A DNA stretch of 64,000 bases from Ruminococcus sp. HUN007 (GTDB lineage Bacteria; Bacillota; Clostridia; Oscillospirales; Ruminococcaceae). The position numbers and the translations under genes are program-made. The stretch lies in assembly GCF_000712055.1 (NCBI RefSeq), contig NZ_JOOA01000002.1, positions 1,116,001-1,180,000 on the forward strand. The letters are read 5' to 3'. Positions 17,797 through 26,947 of this stretch are shown in pieces. The first letter of the stretch is position 1; every line of letters begins with the position of its first letter. The notes under the pieces were generated by a model. It saw only the letters and a list, made by a program, of their open reading frames with translations, was not told the DNA's origin and ran no database searches.

Positions 17797-17982
17797 TCAT
17801 ACAATCAGGCCCTGCTTTCTCAGGTTTTCTGCTGCTTTTTGCTTTGCTGCATCAGCATCGAATTTAGTTGGAGGAGTTGTGACTATCTGTACATATGCAC
17901 GAAAGCCTTCCTTCCCCTGAAAAATAGGTACTATCGGCTTACTGTAATCTCTTACAGCCAGGTTTAAATTAGCTTCGCCCAT
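17797..17982 (-). CDS. Small hypothetical protein, 61 aa
   Basis: Start at ATG 17982 (M-G-E-A-N-L-N-L-A-V) with AAGGACGG upstream. The first half is beta-like (AVRDYSKPIVPIFQGKEGF) and the second half is a Lys/Ala-rich helix. The size and neighbourhood (toxin-antitoxin locus, mobile DNA) suggest an orphan antitoxin-like regulator, but no family is recognised. Confidence 0.55.
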   Translation of the reverse strand: MGEANLNLAVRDYSKPIVPIFQGKEGFRAYVQIVTTPPTKFDADAAKQKAAENLRKQGLIV

Positions 17983-18091
17983 ATTCACACCGTCCTTCCC
18001 CATTATTAACAATATTCGGATACTATATACACTTGTTAATTTAAGAATACCACAATTCACCGATTATTTCAAGTGTTCGGTTTCATTTCTA

Positions 18092-18120
18092 TTGTCTAAC
18101 TCCTCAAAAAATGATATAAT
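18092..18120 (+). promoter_or_regulatory. Sigma-A promoter of the toxin-antitoxin operon
   Basis: TTGTCT, 17-nt spacer, TATAAT, 37 bp before the antitoxin ATG. Confidence 0.75.
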
Positions 18121-18157
18121 AACTATAGAAGCAGACTTCTAAGGAAAGGGTGATTTT

Positions 18158-18379
18158 ATGAGTACAAAGGAAATGGCTTGTTCAATGATCAATACTTGCA
18201 ACCTTGACGATGAAGCTATGAGAAGTGTTATGAGATATATTCAGTTTCTTGTCAATGAATCAGAAAAGCAGACAGCGGCAGTTCAGCTCCTTAACGAGTT
18301 GGCCGAAGGCGAAAAGTCTGCTGCTGAACAGGGCTGGCTTTCACCAGAAGATGTTGAACGGGAGTTAGGGCTATTATGA
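18158..18379 (+). CDS. Type II antitoxin
   Basis: 73-aa acidic helical protein with AAGGAAAGGG as ribosome site. The N-terminal half is a likely dimerising/DNA-binding module, and the C-terminal half (LLNELAEGEKSAAEQGWLSPEDVERELG) is typical of antitoxins that wrap a RelE/ParE toxin. Its stop overlaps the toxin ATG by 4 nt (ATGA). It probably represses its own promoter together with the toxin. Confidence 0.85.
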   Translation: MSTKEMACSMINTCNLDDEAMRSVMRYIQFLVNESEKQTAAVQLLNELAEGEKSAAEQGWLSPEDVERELGLL

Positions 18380-18714
18380 AGCTTGTTATCGCACCTTCTG
18401 CAAAAGACGATTTAAAAGAGATAAAAGAATACATTTCAGTAGAACTTTCTAATCCAATTGCAGCAACGAATGTTGTAAAACGAATTATAAACAGTTATAA
18501 AGCTTTAAAAGATATACCTGAAATCGGTATCCCGCTCGACCGTAAGATAAACGTTGAAACATCTTTCCGATTTATTATCAGCGGCAATTATCTTGTCTTC
18601 TATAAGATCAGCAATGATGCGGTTGAGATTCATCGTATTCTGTATAAAGGCAGAAATTATATCCGTGTTCTTTTTCCGGAAGAGTATAATGATATTCGCG
18701 AAAATTTCGAATGA
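18376..18714 (+). CDS. RelE/ParE-family toxin
   Basis: 112 aa with the ParE/RelE fold pattern: MKLVIAPSAKDDLKEIKEYI, an Asn-Pro-x-Ala-Ala helix, an IPEIGIPL turn, FRFIISGNYLVFYKI and the C-terminal VEIHRILYKGRNY. The Arg/Tyr in that last strand fit ParE-like toxins (gyrase poison or mRNase; not distinguishable here). Translationally coupled to the antitoxin. Confidence 0.9.
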   Translation: MKLVIAPSAKDDLKEIKEYISVELSNPIAATNVVKRIINSYKALKDIPEIGIPLDRKINVETSFRFIISGNYLVFYKISNDAVEIHRILYKGRNYIRVLFPEEYNDIRENFE

Positions 18715-18738
18715 CTACTTGAGTGATTTCTCACTGAA

Positions 18739-18872
18739 TTGAAACGATAACCAATGATATCATCACTACTCTTGATTTGCACAAAAAGTATAAAAGAGTA
18801 ACGAGTGAAGAATACAGACTCATACTGGAAATAACCCGTAAAATCAAAGAGCATATTTACAACAATATAGAT
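18739..18872 (+). pseudogene. Rpn-family gene remnant, left of IS1182
   Basis: The frame NDIITTLDLHKKYKRV...KEHIYNNIDD is homologous to the segment RDIITTL...KHIYSSIDD of the Rpn array at 40-48 kb. It lacks the whole nuclease core upstream and stops at the IS. The continuation (I-D-D-I-N-Q-K) begins right after the IS1182 element. Confidence 0.75.
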
Positions 18873-20742
18873 GATTAGAGCGTCAAAACAGCGATTTTGA
18901 CTTTTCAAAATTCCAATAGAATCTTGAAAATTTAATATTATTACAAATTATGGATATATCGAAACGTAAATCTCAATATTTAGTAGCTTTCCTTACTCAT
19001 TTTTCAGGCTATTACCGCATTTTGGGCGCGGCATGCCGAGCCTTGCATGAATTTGCAAAACTTCTGGATGTTCATAGCAGTTACTTTTGCTCCAAAGAAT
19101 AATTTCTTTCGAATCATACCTCTTGCCGGTATTTTGTCAACATGATATTTTCTTCGAAGAATGGATGGAAGTGATTCAACACCATTTCGGAATTTAGTTA
19201 AGTCACTAAATTCTTTTGTAGAACGTTTTCTCTGTTGCTGAGCTCTGTTTTTACTTTTTAATGAGACTGTTTTCTTACAAACCTTTACTCTCAAGTTAGG
19301 TTTACATTCATTAAAGTGTGGACAGTTTTCGCACTTTTCTTTATCGAAGGATGCTACGCACTGCCCTGTCTTTTTATTGTAGCTGCAGCTTATTGGTTCA
19401 TGTCCTCCGGGACACTTTAAGATCTGTGTTCCGTCTTCACTGAATTCAAAATCAGCATTGATATCTGGTGTTTCTTTACCAGTAAGATTAGTGTTTACAA
19501 TTTCAATGTTTTTTGATTTTGCTAATGCTTCATCAGCTGTATATGCACCGTCAGCTACTATTACTGTGCGGTCGTCTTCCGGCTGAGAATTCATTCTTTC
19601 CATTGCATCATTGATGAATTTCTTATCGCTGTAATTGTTTGTTTCAAACTGAAAATCAGTTACAAGCGTATCACCGTTTTCATTTGATGATTCTACTAAA
19701 TTGGCAACGTATCCTATATGATTTTTACCTGCTTTATGGCGAAATGTTGCTTCCGGATCCGCAGGATTCTGAAGTATTGAAGAATCCATACTTGAATCGT
19801 CTGCATCTTTAAGCTGACGGATTCCGTTAGGATATATGTTAGTCTGCTCATTGAGAAAGCGTACCAGCAATTTATATGCACTGCTGTCTTCAATATCTTC
19901 ATCACACAGGTTCATCAGAATTTTTGCATCTTCAAGAATAGTTACAATCTTGCTATCAACAGATTCACTACGATTATGATATACTACTTTATTTCTGTCA
20001 TCTACATCAGCATAATGCATGTATTCCGAAGGCACTTCTGCATTACTGCGTTTCATCTCTTTTACAAGGTTTGAAACACATGTATAAAGCAGTTCGAGAC
20101 GCGACATTTTCTTCACATTTGCAGATATCATCATGCTATCCATACGTTTAAGATGATGATCTATTCCCATAACAAGCGCCATAACATCTGTTATTTCTTT
20201 TTCCGTATTTTGTATGAGATCTATTCCTGTTTCAATTTCATACATTGCTAATCTTTCACGAAATCTTCCAAGACTTCTGTCACTAAGGGGCTGTTCATCA
20301 AATGATGTTGTGTGAAGTGCATACTGATATCTTATGTCAAACAGCAATGATTCAAGAAATTCATCATCGGACTGTCCTGTTAGCTGCTGAATGAATATTG
20401 CGCCTACGAGAACGTTTACCGGAGTATTTGGACGCGATAATTTTTCGCTGTAAAGAACCGCATACGGTGTTTCATCTATTGCAGGAAATACTTTTTCAGC
20501 AAATACTTTTGCCCATGATTTTTCTAAAAATCTGCGTTCTCTTTCTGTTAAATTCAGCGTGGAATCGAACATTGACATTTGTTCATTCCTTAAATCGTTT
20601 GCTACGAATGACATTTCTTTTTCCTCCGAAATTTGATACTTCTATTGTACCATATTTCGCGTTTTCATTTGTTGTAATAATATTAAATTTTCAAGATGCT
20701 TTTGTTGGCTCAGATTGGTCTTACCCTTTTGACGCCCGAATC
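18873..20742 (-). mobile_element. IS1182-family insertion sequence
   Basis: Outer inverted ends GATTAGAGCGTCAAAA and GATTCGGGCGTCAAAA (reverse complement), with a perfect 25-bp inverted repeat further inside (18922-18946 and 20672-20696, core TCTTGAAAATTTAATATT). ATATAGAT occurs on both sides (18865-18872, 20743-20750; 11 bp if the shared GAT is counted). It interrupts an Rpn gene. One intact transposase gene. Confidence 0.85.
19004..20614 (-). CDS. IS1182-family transposase
   Basis: 536 aa. The N-terminal DUF772-like domain has YSEKLSRPNTPVNVLVG and QPLSDRSLGRFRERL. The DDE core follows (GIDHHLKRMDSMMIS; HIGYVANLVE; VIVADGAYTADEAL), then a Cys cluster CENCPHFNEC. The C-terminal RNGVESLPSILRRKYHVD..ARGMIRKKLFFGAKV is typical of the family. 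Appears complete. Confidence 0.92.
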   Translation of the reverse strand: MSFVANDLRNEQMSMFDSTLNLTERERRFLEKSWAKVFAEKVFPAIDETPYAVLYSEKLSRPNTPVNVLVGAIFIQQLTGQSDDEFLESLLFDIRYQYALHTTSFDEQPLSDRSLGRFRERLAMYEIETGIDLIQNTEKEITDVMALVMGIDHHLKRMDSMMISANVKKMSRLELLYTCVSNLVKEMKRSNAEVPSEYMHYADVDDRNKVVYHNRSESVDSKIVTILEDAKILMNLCDEDIEDSSAYKLLVRFLNEQTNIYPNGIRQLKDADDSSMDSSILQNPADPEATFRHKAGKNHIGYVANLVESSNENGDTLVTDFQFETNNYSDKKFINDAMERMNSQPEDDRTVIVADGAYTADEALAKSKNIEIVNTNLTGKETPDINADFEFSEDGTQILKCPGGHEPISCSYNKKTGQCVASFDKEKCENCPHFNECKPNLRVKVCKKTVSLKSKNRAQQQRKRSTKEFSDLTKFRNGVESLPSILRRKYHVDKIPARGMIRKKLFFGAKVTAMNIQKFCKFMQGSACRAQNAVIA

Positions 20743-21001
20743 ATATAGATGATATTAATCAAAAGGCGTTAATCGTATGTTAAATGAAAGAATTATACTT
20801 TATACTGAGGAGGCAGAAGCTAAGGGCATAGAAGAAGGACAGGCACTTGCTTTTGCAATTCTCCAGACAATCATCTCACTCAAAGACGAAAGTGAATCTG
20901 ATATTATTGCGGCTCTTACTGAACAGTATGATCTGAAAGAAAATGAAGCGAAAAAATATATTGATAAGTTCAACATGATAAGTACTTGCAGGATCAAATA
21001 A
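20743..21001 (+). pseudogene. Rpn-family gene remnant, right of IS1182
   Basis: Continues the remnant left of the element: IDDINQKALIV, then one base off-frame MLNERIILYTEEAEAKGIEEG. This matches SIDDIANKGADSMLNEEFLF of the Rpn array. It ends with a Glu-rich helix (ILQTIISLKDESESDII...KYIDKFN), the usual Rpn C-terminal helix-turn-helix-like tail. It is broken by the IS and by a 1-nt offset near 20775. Confidence 0.7.
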
Positions 21002-21013
21002 AAATATTTTCTC

Positions 21014-21051
21014 AGCCGGATGGCACGGGTTAAAGCTTGTGTCATCCGGCT
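21014..21051 (+). terminator. Hairpin after Rpn remnant
   Basis: AGCCGGATGGCAC pairs with GTGTCATCCGGCT (one mismatch). There is no strong T-run. Confidence 0.5.
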
Positions 21052-21149
21052 TCCCGATTTAAATCGATAAAGTGTTTTGACTTCTAAACAGCAACTGGTT
21101 AAATGCCTTTTCCAGTCGCTGTTTTTTTATTATAATAATTTAGATTCGT

Positions 21150-21485
21150 TTACAGTTTTATCCCCGCACGAACAGCAAACTCCTGAGCAGTCATTTTCGC
21201 CCTCTCGGCTGCAACATCAATCGTTAAAAGGCCGTCTCTTACTAAATCAGCAAGAGTACTGATCCTTTCATCAAGCCTTTCTGAATTAACAACTGTTTTC
21301 CAGTCTATCTGCGCATCCTGTCGCATACGGATCATTTCACGTTCTGTTGGATTTGACATAATTAACTGCATAGTCTTAGCCGCCTCCTTAACACCAGAAT
21401 TATCAATATCGTTTACTTCTTCCCAGGAACTTGCACGAAATGCTTTTGCCCACTCAACAAGCCACTGCTTTTTCAGATTTTTTAA
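21150..21485 (-). pseudogene. Rpn-family nuclease, 3' fragment (copy 2)
   Basis: Sister of the fragment at 17426. The frame reads NLKKQWLVEWAKAFRASSW...RAGIKL and is closed by a stop just upstream. It holds only the C-terminal helical half of the protein. Both copies keep the same downstream hairpin. It directly abuts the end of the acyltransferase gene cut by IS21. Confidence 0.7.
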
Positions 21486-21495
21486 TCTTTACATA

Positions 21496-21562
21496 TCACC
21501 ATATCATTGGTAAATTGAAAGCTGATACTATATTTTTTCCAAATAATTCAGCGACACCAATT
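21496..21562 (-). pseudogene. Acyltransferase, last codons separated by IS21
   Basis: When joined to 24392-25348 after removing IS21 and one GCACG duplication, the frame continues R-A-I-G-V-A-E-L-F-G-K-N-I-V-S-A-F and ends TGA at 21496-21498. This is the lost C-terminus of the acyltransferase. Confidence 0.75.
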
Positions 21563-21698
21563 GCACGTGGATATTCCGCTTAGCGAGTGCACCTGTACCG
21601 GAAATTCAGAGCAGGTGATGGCGATGAATTAGAGCACCCTTTTCCGGAGCACTGAGCAAGTGAATCCGGTCAAGAGTGCAGTAGGTAAATCAACTCAG

Positions 21699-21893
21699 TT
21701 AAATTTCAGGATAGTCAATACCATTTTCTTTGAGAAGATTAGTAAGAACTTCAATGTAGTCATAGAGTTTATGAATTTCGATCCAGTTACCATGGCAAAG
21801 CTCATCTGCTTCTTCAAGTTCATGACGAGTAATCTGATAGTCTATCCATTTGAGGCATTTATGATTCTTGCTGAACGCACAGTAATCATTCAT
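21699..21893 (-). CDS. Small accessory ORF of the IS21 element
   Basis: 64 aa starting inside the istB stop region (8-nt overlap), with AGGA about 10 nt upstream. Helical and acidic with His/Cys (CLKWIDYQITRHELEEADE). Probably translationally coupled to istB; function unknown. Confidence 0.5.
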   Translation of the reverse strand: MNDYCAFSKNHKCLKWIDYQITRHELEEADELCHGNWIEIHKLYDYIEVLTNLLKENGIDYPEI

Positions 21894-22668
21894 GTTCTGA
21901 ATCCTCCTTTGCAGAAGATTTTAAACCATGACGTTCTCTCATGGATACATCTCCTTCTATCATAATTTCATATGAATTATGAACAATACGGTCAATGATA
22001 GCTTCGCAAAGGGTTGCATCACATTCATCACCGATACGGGAGTACCAGCCAGAAGGTTCAAACTGTGTACAGAAAATTACGGAACCTTTAATACTGCGGG
22101 CTTCGATGATCTCCAGCAATTCTCTTGCCTGACTTGTTGTCAAAGGGGTAAGAAGAAATTCATCAAGTATGAGCAGATCTATCTTCTGATAGTTCTTAAT
22201 CACCTTAGAGTATGTTCCTTCTCCACGAGCAACTGCAAGTTCATTAAGCAAATCAGGAAGCCTGATGTATCTGACTTTAATAAAATTTCTGCAAGCAGCA
22301 ATTCCTAAAGCACAGGCAATATATGTTTTTCCATTACCAGAAGCACCTTTTATGATTATGTGGTGACTGTCTGTTATGTACCTGCAAGTTGAAAGTGCAA
22401 TTATCTCACCTTTGTTGAGGTTTCGGTCAGCGTGGTATTCGATATCTTCAATGCATGCATTGGGATATCTGAATTCAGCGTGGCGGACGAGTTTATCAAG
22501 CCTGGTATTTCTTCTTTTTTCCCATTCTTTATCAACTAACATTCCCAATCTGTCTTCAAACGAAAGTCCTTCAAAATGTTCCGGATTTGCGCACTGATTC
22601 TCGAAAGCCTCAGCCATTGCAGAAAGGCGAATCTCACGCAGTTTACTGATAGTAGCCTGTTTAACCAT
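21886..22668 (-). CDS. istB: IS21 helper ATPase IstB
   Basis: 260-aa AAA+ ATPase (DnaC/IstB type). Walker A is GASGNGKTYIA, Walker B is DLLILDEFLL, and the sensor region is GSVIFCTQFEPSGWY. The N-terminal helical LREIRLSAMAEAFENQ is typical. It loads target DNA for IstA. The ATG overlaps the istA stop. Confidence 0.93.
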   Translation of the reverse strand: MVKQATISKLREIRLSAMAEAFENQCANPEHFEGLSFEDRLGMLVDKEWEKRRNTRLDKLVRHAEFRYPNACIEDIEYHADRNLNKGEIIALSTCRYITDSHHIIIKGASGNGKTYIACALGIAACRNFIKVRYIRLPDLLNELAVARGEGTYSKVIKNYQKIDLLILDEFLLTPLTTSQARELLEIIEARSIKGSVIFCTQFEPSGWYSRIGDECDATLCEAIIDRIVHNSYEIMIEGDVSMRERHGLKSSAKEDSEHE

Positions 22669-24207
22669 TACTTTGCACCTCCATTGTAGTAAGCGGCGCC
22701 TCTTGTAATGCCATATGAACTGCTTTCTTTTCTGGATTTAGGCTGTTCAGTTTTTACTGTATCCTGACCATTTTTAAGAATGGTTGTAATATTTTTAAGA
22801 CTTGGTTTAGGCGTATATGACAAAGCTTTTGCGCATGAGCTTTCCAGTCTGTGCGTCGAATATTTGTCTGCAAGCTTCATAAGCGAAGCACATGCTTTGT
22901 AACCTTGTTTTTCTTCTTTATGCATTGTTAAGAATGTCTTAACCACAAGAAGAGTACAGGTACCGATATTTTCGGCCCACTTAATAAAGCTTTCTGAATT
23001 GTATTCAAGAAATTTACGATGATTTTCCGGCATATGTTCAGGGATATATACAGGATCTTTTTCATATCGTCTTCGAACGTGTGAAGCTATTCTGTTTCCC
23101 TGATAGAACACTTCAACACAGTTTTCAGTTGATCTGATATCGACCTTTTTCCAGATGTACTCATATGGTACTGAATACTTGCAGTTTCCTACAGTGATCA
23201 GGTAATCCGGCTGTATCTTTGCTGATGACCATACTGCTGTTTCATATGGTTCATTTGGAAGAGGGATAAGATATTCTTTTTCTTCTTCAAGAAATGCCGA
23301 TAAACGACTTCCTTTTTTCTTTTGAAAATTTCTTGAATTGAATTCAGCAAGTTTTTCTCTGATAGCATAATTAAGTTCATCAAATGAAAAAAAACTTTCT
23401 GTTTCTGAGTGCTGCCAGAATCCAGGTTTCAACGACCTTTACTGAGCCTTCTGCGCTTGGTTTGTCCTTGGGCTTAACAGGACGTGCAGGGATTACAGCT
23501 GTTCCGTAATGCTCAGCCATCTCATGATATGAGCGATTCAGTATCAATTCGCTTCTTGTATTCTTGATAACTCCGGTTTTAAGGTTATCCGGAACAAGAA
23601 TTCTTGTAGAACCACCGAAGAAATTGTAGGCGTGGACGTGCGCTTCTATCCAGTTATGAGATTTCATATCCGGAAATGCTTCAACATAGCTGTACATACT
23701 ACAGCTCAGAGTAGCTACAAAAACATATGCGGGTACTTCAACTCCAAGTGCTGCATCCATTACAGGAATGGTGTCGCCAACCCAGTCAACCTCAAGGACT
23801 TCTCCAGGTTTATGCTTAATACGAAGAGTTGCCTTAGTTGTGACCGCGAAAGAGCGATACTTATCGCAGAACTGTGTTCTCTGGTACGGAATGCTGTGTT
23901 CTTGTTCGCATTTTTCACAGTATTCAGCCCAAAGAAGAGTAAGTGTAACTCCAGGCTTTGCAAGTTCATTGTGAATGTGTTCAAAGTCAGGGAGCTTATA
24001 CCCTTCATTATGTCCACGTTCCGGATAGAACATTCTTTCAATTTTGTGATTTGAAAGATCTTCAGGAAGCGGCCAGGACAGTTCATGCGTTTCAGCAAGC
24101 TTAATGACAGCAGCTACTGTATTTCTTGAACTTCCCACGTTAACAGCTATTGCTGCGTTACTGAAATTTTCACTTTTCAGTTTGATGATTTCACGATAAT
24201 TTACCAT
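22668..24207 (-). pseudogene. istA: IS21 transposase IstA, single frameshift in a T8 run
   Basis: Two overlapping frames form one IstA. The first has the helix-turn-helix and rve core (EVLEVDWVGDTIPVMD, DNLKTGV, SAEGSVKVVE). The second has the C-terminal part. They join at the A8 run 23388-23395 (T8 in the coding strand); with seven bases the reading is continuous (RNRKFFSFDELNYAIREKL). So it is either a real frameshift, a slippage site that makes both forms, or a read error. All DDE residues lie before the shift. Confidence 0.8.
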
Positions 24208-24391
24208 GATTATCGTCCTCCATAAAGTATTTATTTACACATTGCAATGTGTATAAATATATTATGGGGACTGCACTGGATTTCCGTCAATACATGCTCT
24301 GAATTTTCGTCATTGGCTGCTCTATTTCATCGTCACGGGGTGCTCTAAATTTCCGTCACGAGTGCACTGGGCGACCGGAATATCCAGCACG

Positions 24392-25348
24392 GATATTTTG
24401 AGAACTTCTGCTGGTGATATATGCATCACTATGATTGATAAGCGATTCTATTGTTACAGAGCTCTCCGTAACAATATCAATACAGCAGTCAAAATCCTCA
24501 TATTTATTTAGTTCATGCATAACTGATTTTACAGATAGTTCTTTATTTGGTAAAGCATCTGGAAAAAACAATACAAGCTGCGAATCCATATTGTGAAACA
24601 TATTACAGAACTGATTAATAACATAAGCATATGACGAAACAGTTGCGTCATCATCCACTATATATACATATACCTTTCCGTCATCTATAAATTTATCGAA
24701 ATATGGATTTACTTCTGAACTTTTAATTAGTTCTTCCTTAGCTTCAGGATAGAATCGTTTTATAAATTCTCTTACATCACCATCAAGGTATTCCCTGTTT
24801 TTAATCAATTGGTTACTGTCCCAATTCCACCATCTTATTATCTCTAAAGCTTTAATCGTTTCATCATCAAATCTCTTTTTAATTATTTTAGCTGGATTTC
24901 CTCCTACTATTGCGTAAGGCGGAACAGTTTTGGTTACAACTGATTTTGACGCAACAACAGCTCCGTCGTGAATTGTAACACCATTCATTATCGTTGCGCC
25001 GTTTCCTATCCAGCAATCGTTTCCGATAAGAATTTCTCCTTTACGTAACTTATTATGATTTAATTTATTTTGTGAAAATTCTCTAATCACCCCTTGATAA
25101 ACAGATTCGTAATCATGATCCATATCAATCAAAAATAATAATTCCTCAGCAATAGATGAATATTTTCCAATTTGTAAATTATAAAGTTTATCATTATATT
25201 CAAAATTCAACGCTGTTTCTACCGTTGCATCTACAATATATGAATCTAAACCTATATAAAGTGCAGGAAATAAATCATCATTAACATTTGTAAAAATATA
25301 AGTTGACTCTTTTATTTCACAAGGTTCAAAATGAAATTTTATATACAT
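24392..25348 (-). pseudogene. Hexapeptide acyltransferase fused to a C-terminal glycan-type domain (3'-cut by IS21)
   Basis: The N-terminal half is a left-handed beta-helix acyltransferase (CatB/XAT type): [51 protein letters not shown]. The C-terminal half (about residues 215-318: [21 protein letters not shown]...LVLFFPDA) looks like a modified glycan-binding or degraded transferase domain. IS21 removes the last 20 or so codons (found at 21496-21562). The read-through adds only G-Y-S-G-R-P-V-H-S, so the protein may still fold. Likely role: acylating the flagellin or surface sugar made by the upstream genes. Last gene of the long operon. Confidence 0.75.
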
Positions 25349-25425
25349 AACTACCTCATTCTTATTTGACTATAAGCTCATAATTACTATTGCATCAAAA
25401 TATTATTTTAGTATTATATTTAGGT

Positions 25426-26947
25426 TTATATTTTCTCAATTTTAACAGTAAATTTATCCGCAGTAAGTCGTGCAGCCGTTTCATTCCATTCTTTCTGAAC
25501 AAATGCAACTGTTCTGTTATTTACTTCATTAATGTATTCTTCCGGTACATTTGTATGATGAACAACTCCCACAACTTCTGACTTGATATCCATACCGGCA
25601 AGCTGTTCAAGGAACTGTTCAATAGTTAGATTCAAAGAATATTTTGATGATCGAACCTGTCTGTGTCCTATAACATTCAAGAAAGTATAAATATCATAAT
25701 TGTTTTTAAGATATACAAACATCTGACCGCCTTTTTTCAGAAGCGAATACACATGTCGGATAATTTTGAACGGCTCAGGATATTCGTTTATATTTTCTCC
25801 GATTATGATATAATCAAATACTTCCTGCTTAAAATGGTCTGATGCGTCTGCCGGAGAACATGTGAATACGTTATCTGTACCACAGAACGTCTGAAGATCG
25901 ATGAAATATTTTCCTTCAGAAGTAATTGCACAGCATGTAGCGTCAAAAATATCATACTGACGAAGATGATTCTTTATTTCAAGTATCGGAGTACCGCACC
26001 GTATATCAATACCAAGAATATTACAATTATCTTTATCAACCGGCGGTTTAATCAGCGGAAGAATTTCTGGAATGAAATTATTTACATCATCCCATGCATC
26101 TATACCGAAGTATTTTTCACGAAAGTTCTGCCGACCTATTGCAAGATCATTATTTATTTTCTGAGCCTGTTCAATTGTACAATTTCTTTTTTCGTGATCA
26201 TGGTGAATCCAAGTGTCCCCTGCCAGAATAGCTTTGTAACCAGCACGACGTACTCGAAATGTAATATCATCATCGCCAAAATTATGTATAAATCCAACAT
26301 CATGAAGAGGAATACCAATAGCATAAAGACATTCCTTGGTGAATAGCGTTCCAAGAGTTACGATTCTAAGTCTTTCCTGCCATTTTTGAGGATTTGAAAT
26401 ATTAAAACGTTTTATTATTTTATGCATTTCATCTTCATCATTGAATTCAAAATCAATTTGCTGAAAATTACTTACATTTGAACTAACCGGATTTATCATT
26501 CCTATCTTATTATCAGATTTTGCAATGGTTATCATATTTGATAACCAATTTTCAGTAAACACCAAATCACCTGCAACTATTACAACATACTTTGAAAGCA
26601 TTTGAGCGCTAAAAATGTCCCATGGTAAAGTGGAGCCTCTATTTTCATTAATACGAATAATATGTTTTTTTTTCGTATTCTACATTTTTAAAATACTCTA
26701 ACGTTCCATCAGTTGAACCATTATCAATCAACCACAAATCGCAATCAATTCCAGATATTGTTTTCAATATACTTTCAACACATTTTTTTGTTTTGTTTAA
26801 TCCGTTATAGGTTTGAACAAGAATGGTAACTTCGCTTTCGTAGTCTTTAAGATTATAATTAGCGATTTGTTCTCTAACCTGATAAATTGAACCATCGATT
26901 TCGTTACCTATTGCTTTACTAGTATTTACTTCGATTAATTCATACAT
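25426..26947 (-). pseudogene. Family 2 glycosyltransferase fused to a methyltransferase-like domain, frameshift in a T9/A9 run
   Basis: The N-terminal GT-A domain starts at ATG 26947 (VTILVQTYNGLNKTKKC, LWLIDNGSTDGT) and overlaps the radical SAM stop. The frame breaks at the A9 run (T9 on the plus strand, 26665-26673). With A8 it continues NRGSTLPWDIFSAQMLSKYVVIVAGDLVF, then IHNFGDDDITFRVRRAGYKAILAGDTWIHH. After about residue 300 comes a degenerate Rossmann methyltransferase (FDYIIIGENINEYPEPFKIIRHVYSLLKKGG). Candidate for sugar transfer plus O-methylation of the flagellar glycan. Confidence 0.75.

Larger units (their letters stand above)
21568..24386 (-). mobile_element. IS21-family element with GCACG target duplication
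   Basis: Ends begin TGGATATTCCG on both sides and share GTGCAC...GGAAATT-AGAGCA repeats, the multiple terminal repeats usual in IS21. GCACG flanks it at 21563-21567 and 24387-24391. Contents: istA (frameshifted), istB, and a small third ORF, all on the minus strand. It truncates the distal gene of the flagellin-glycan operon. Confidence 0.9.

Noticed and set aside
21588..24366. GTGCAC taken as the IS21 ends
   Set aside because: No target duplication fits there; moving out to TGGATATTCC gives matching ends and GCACG on both sides.
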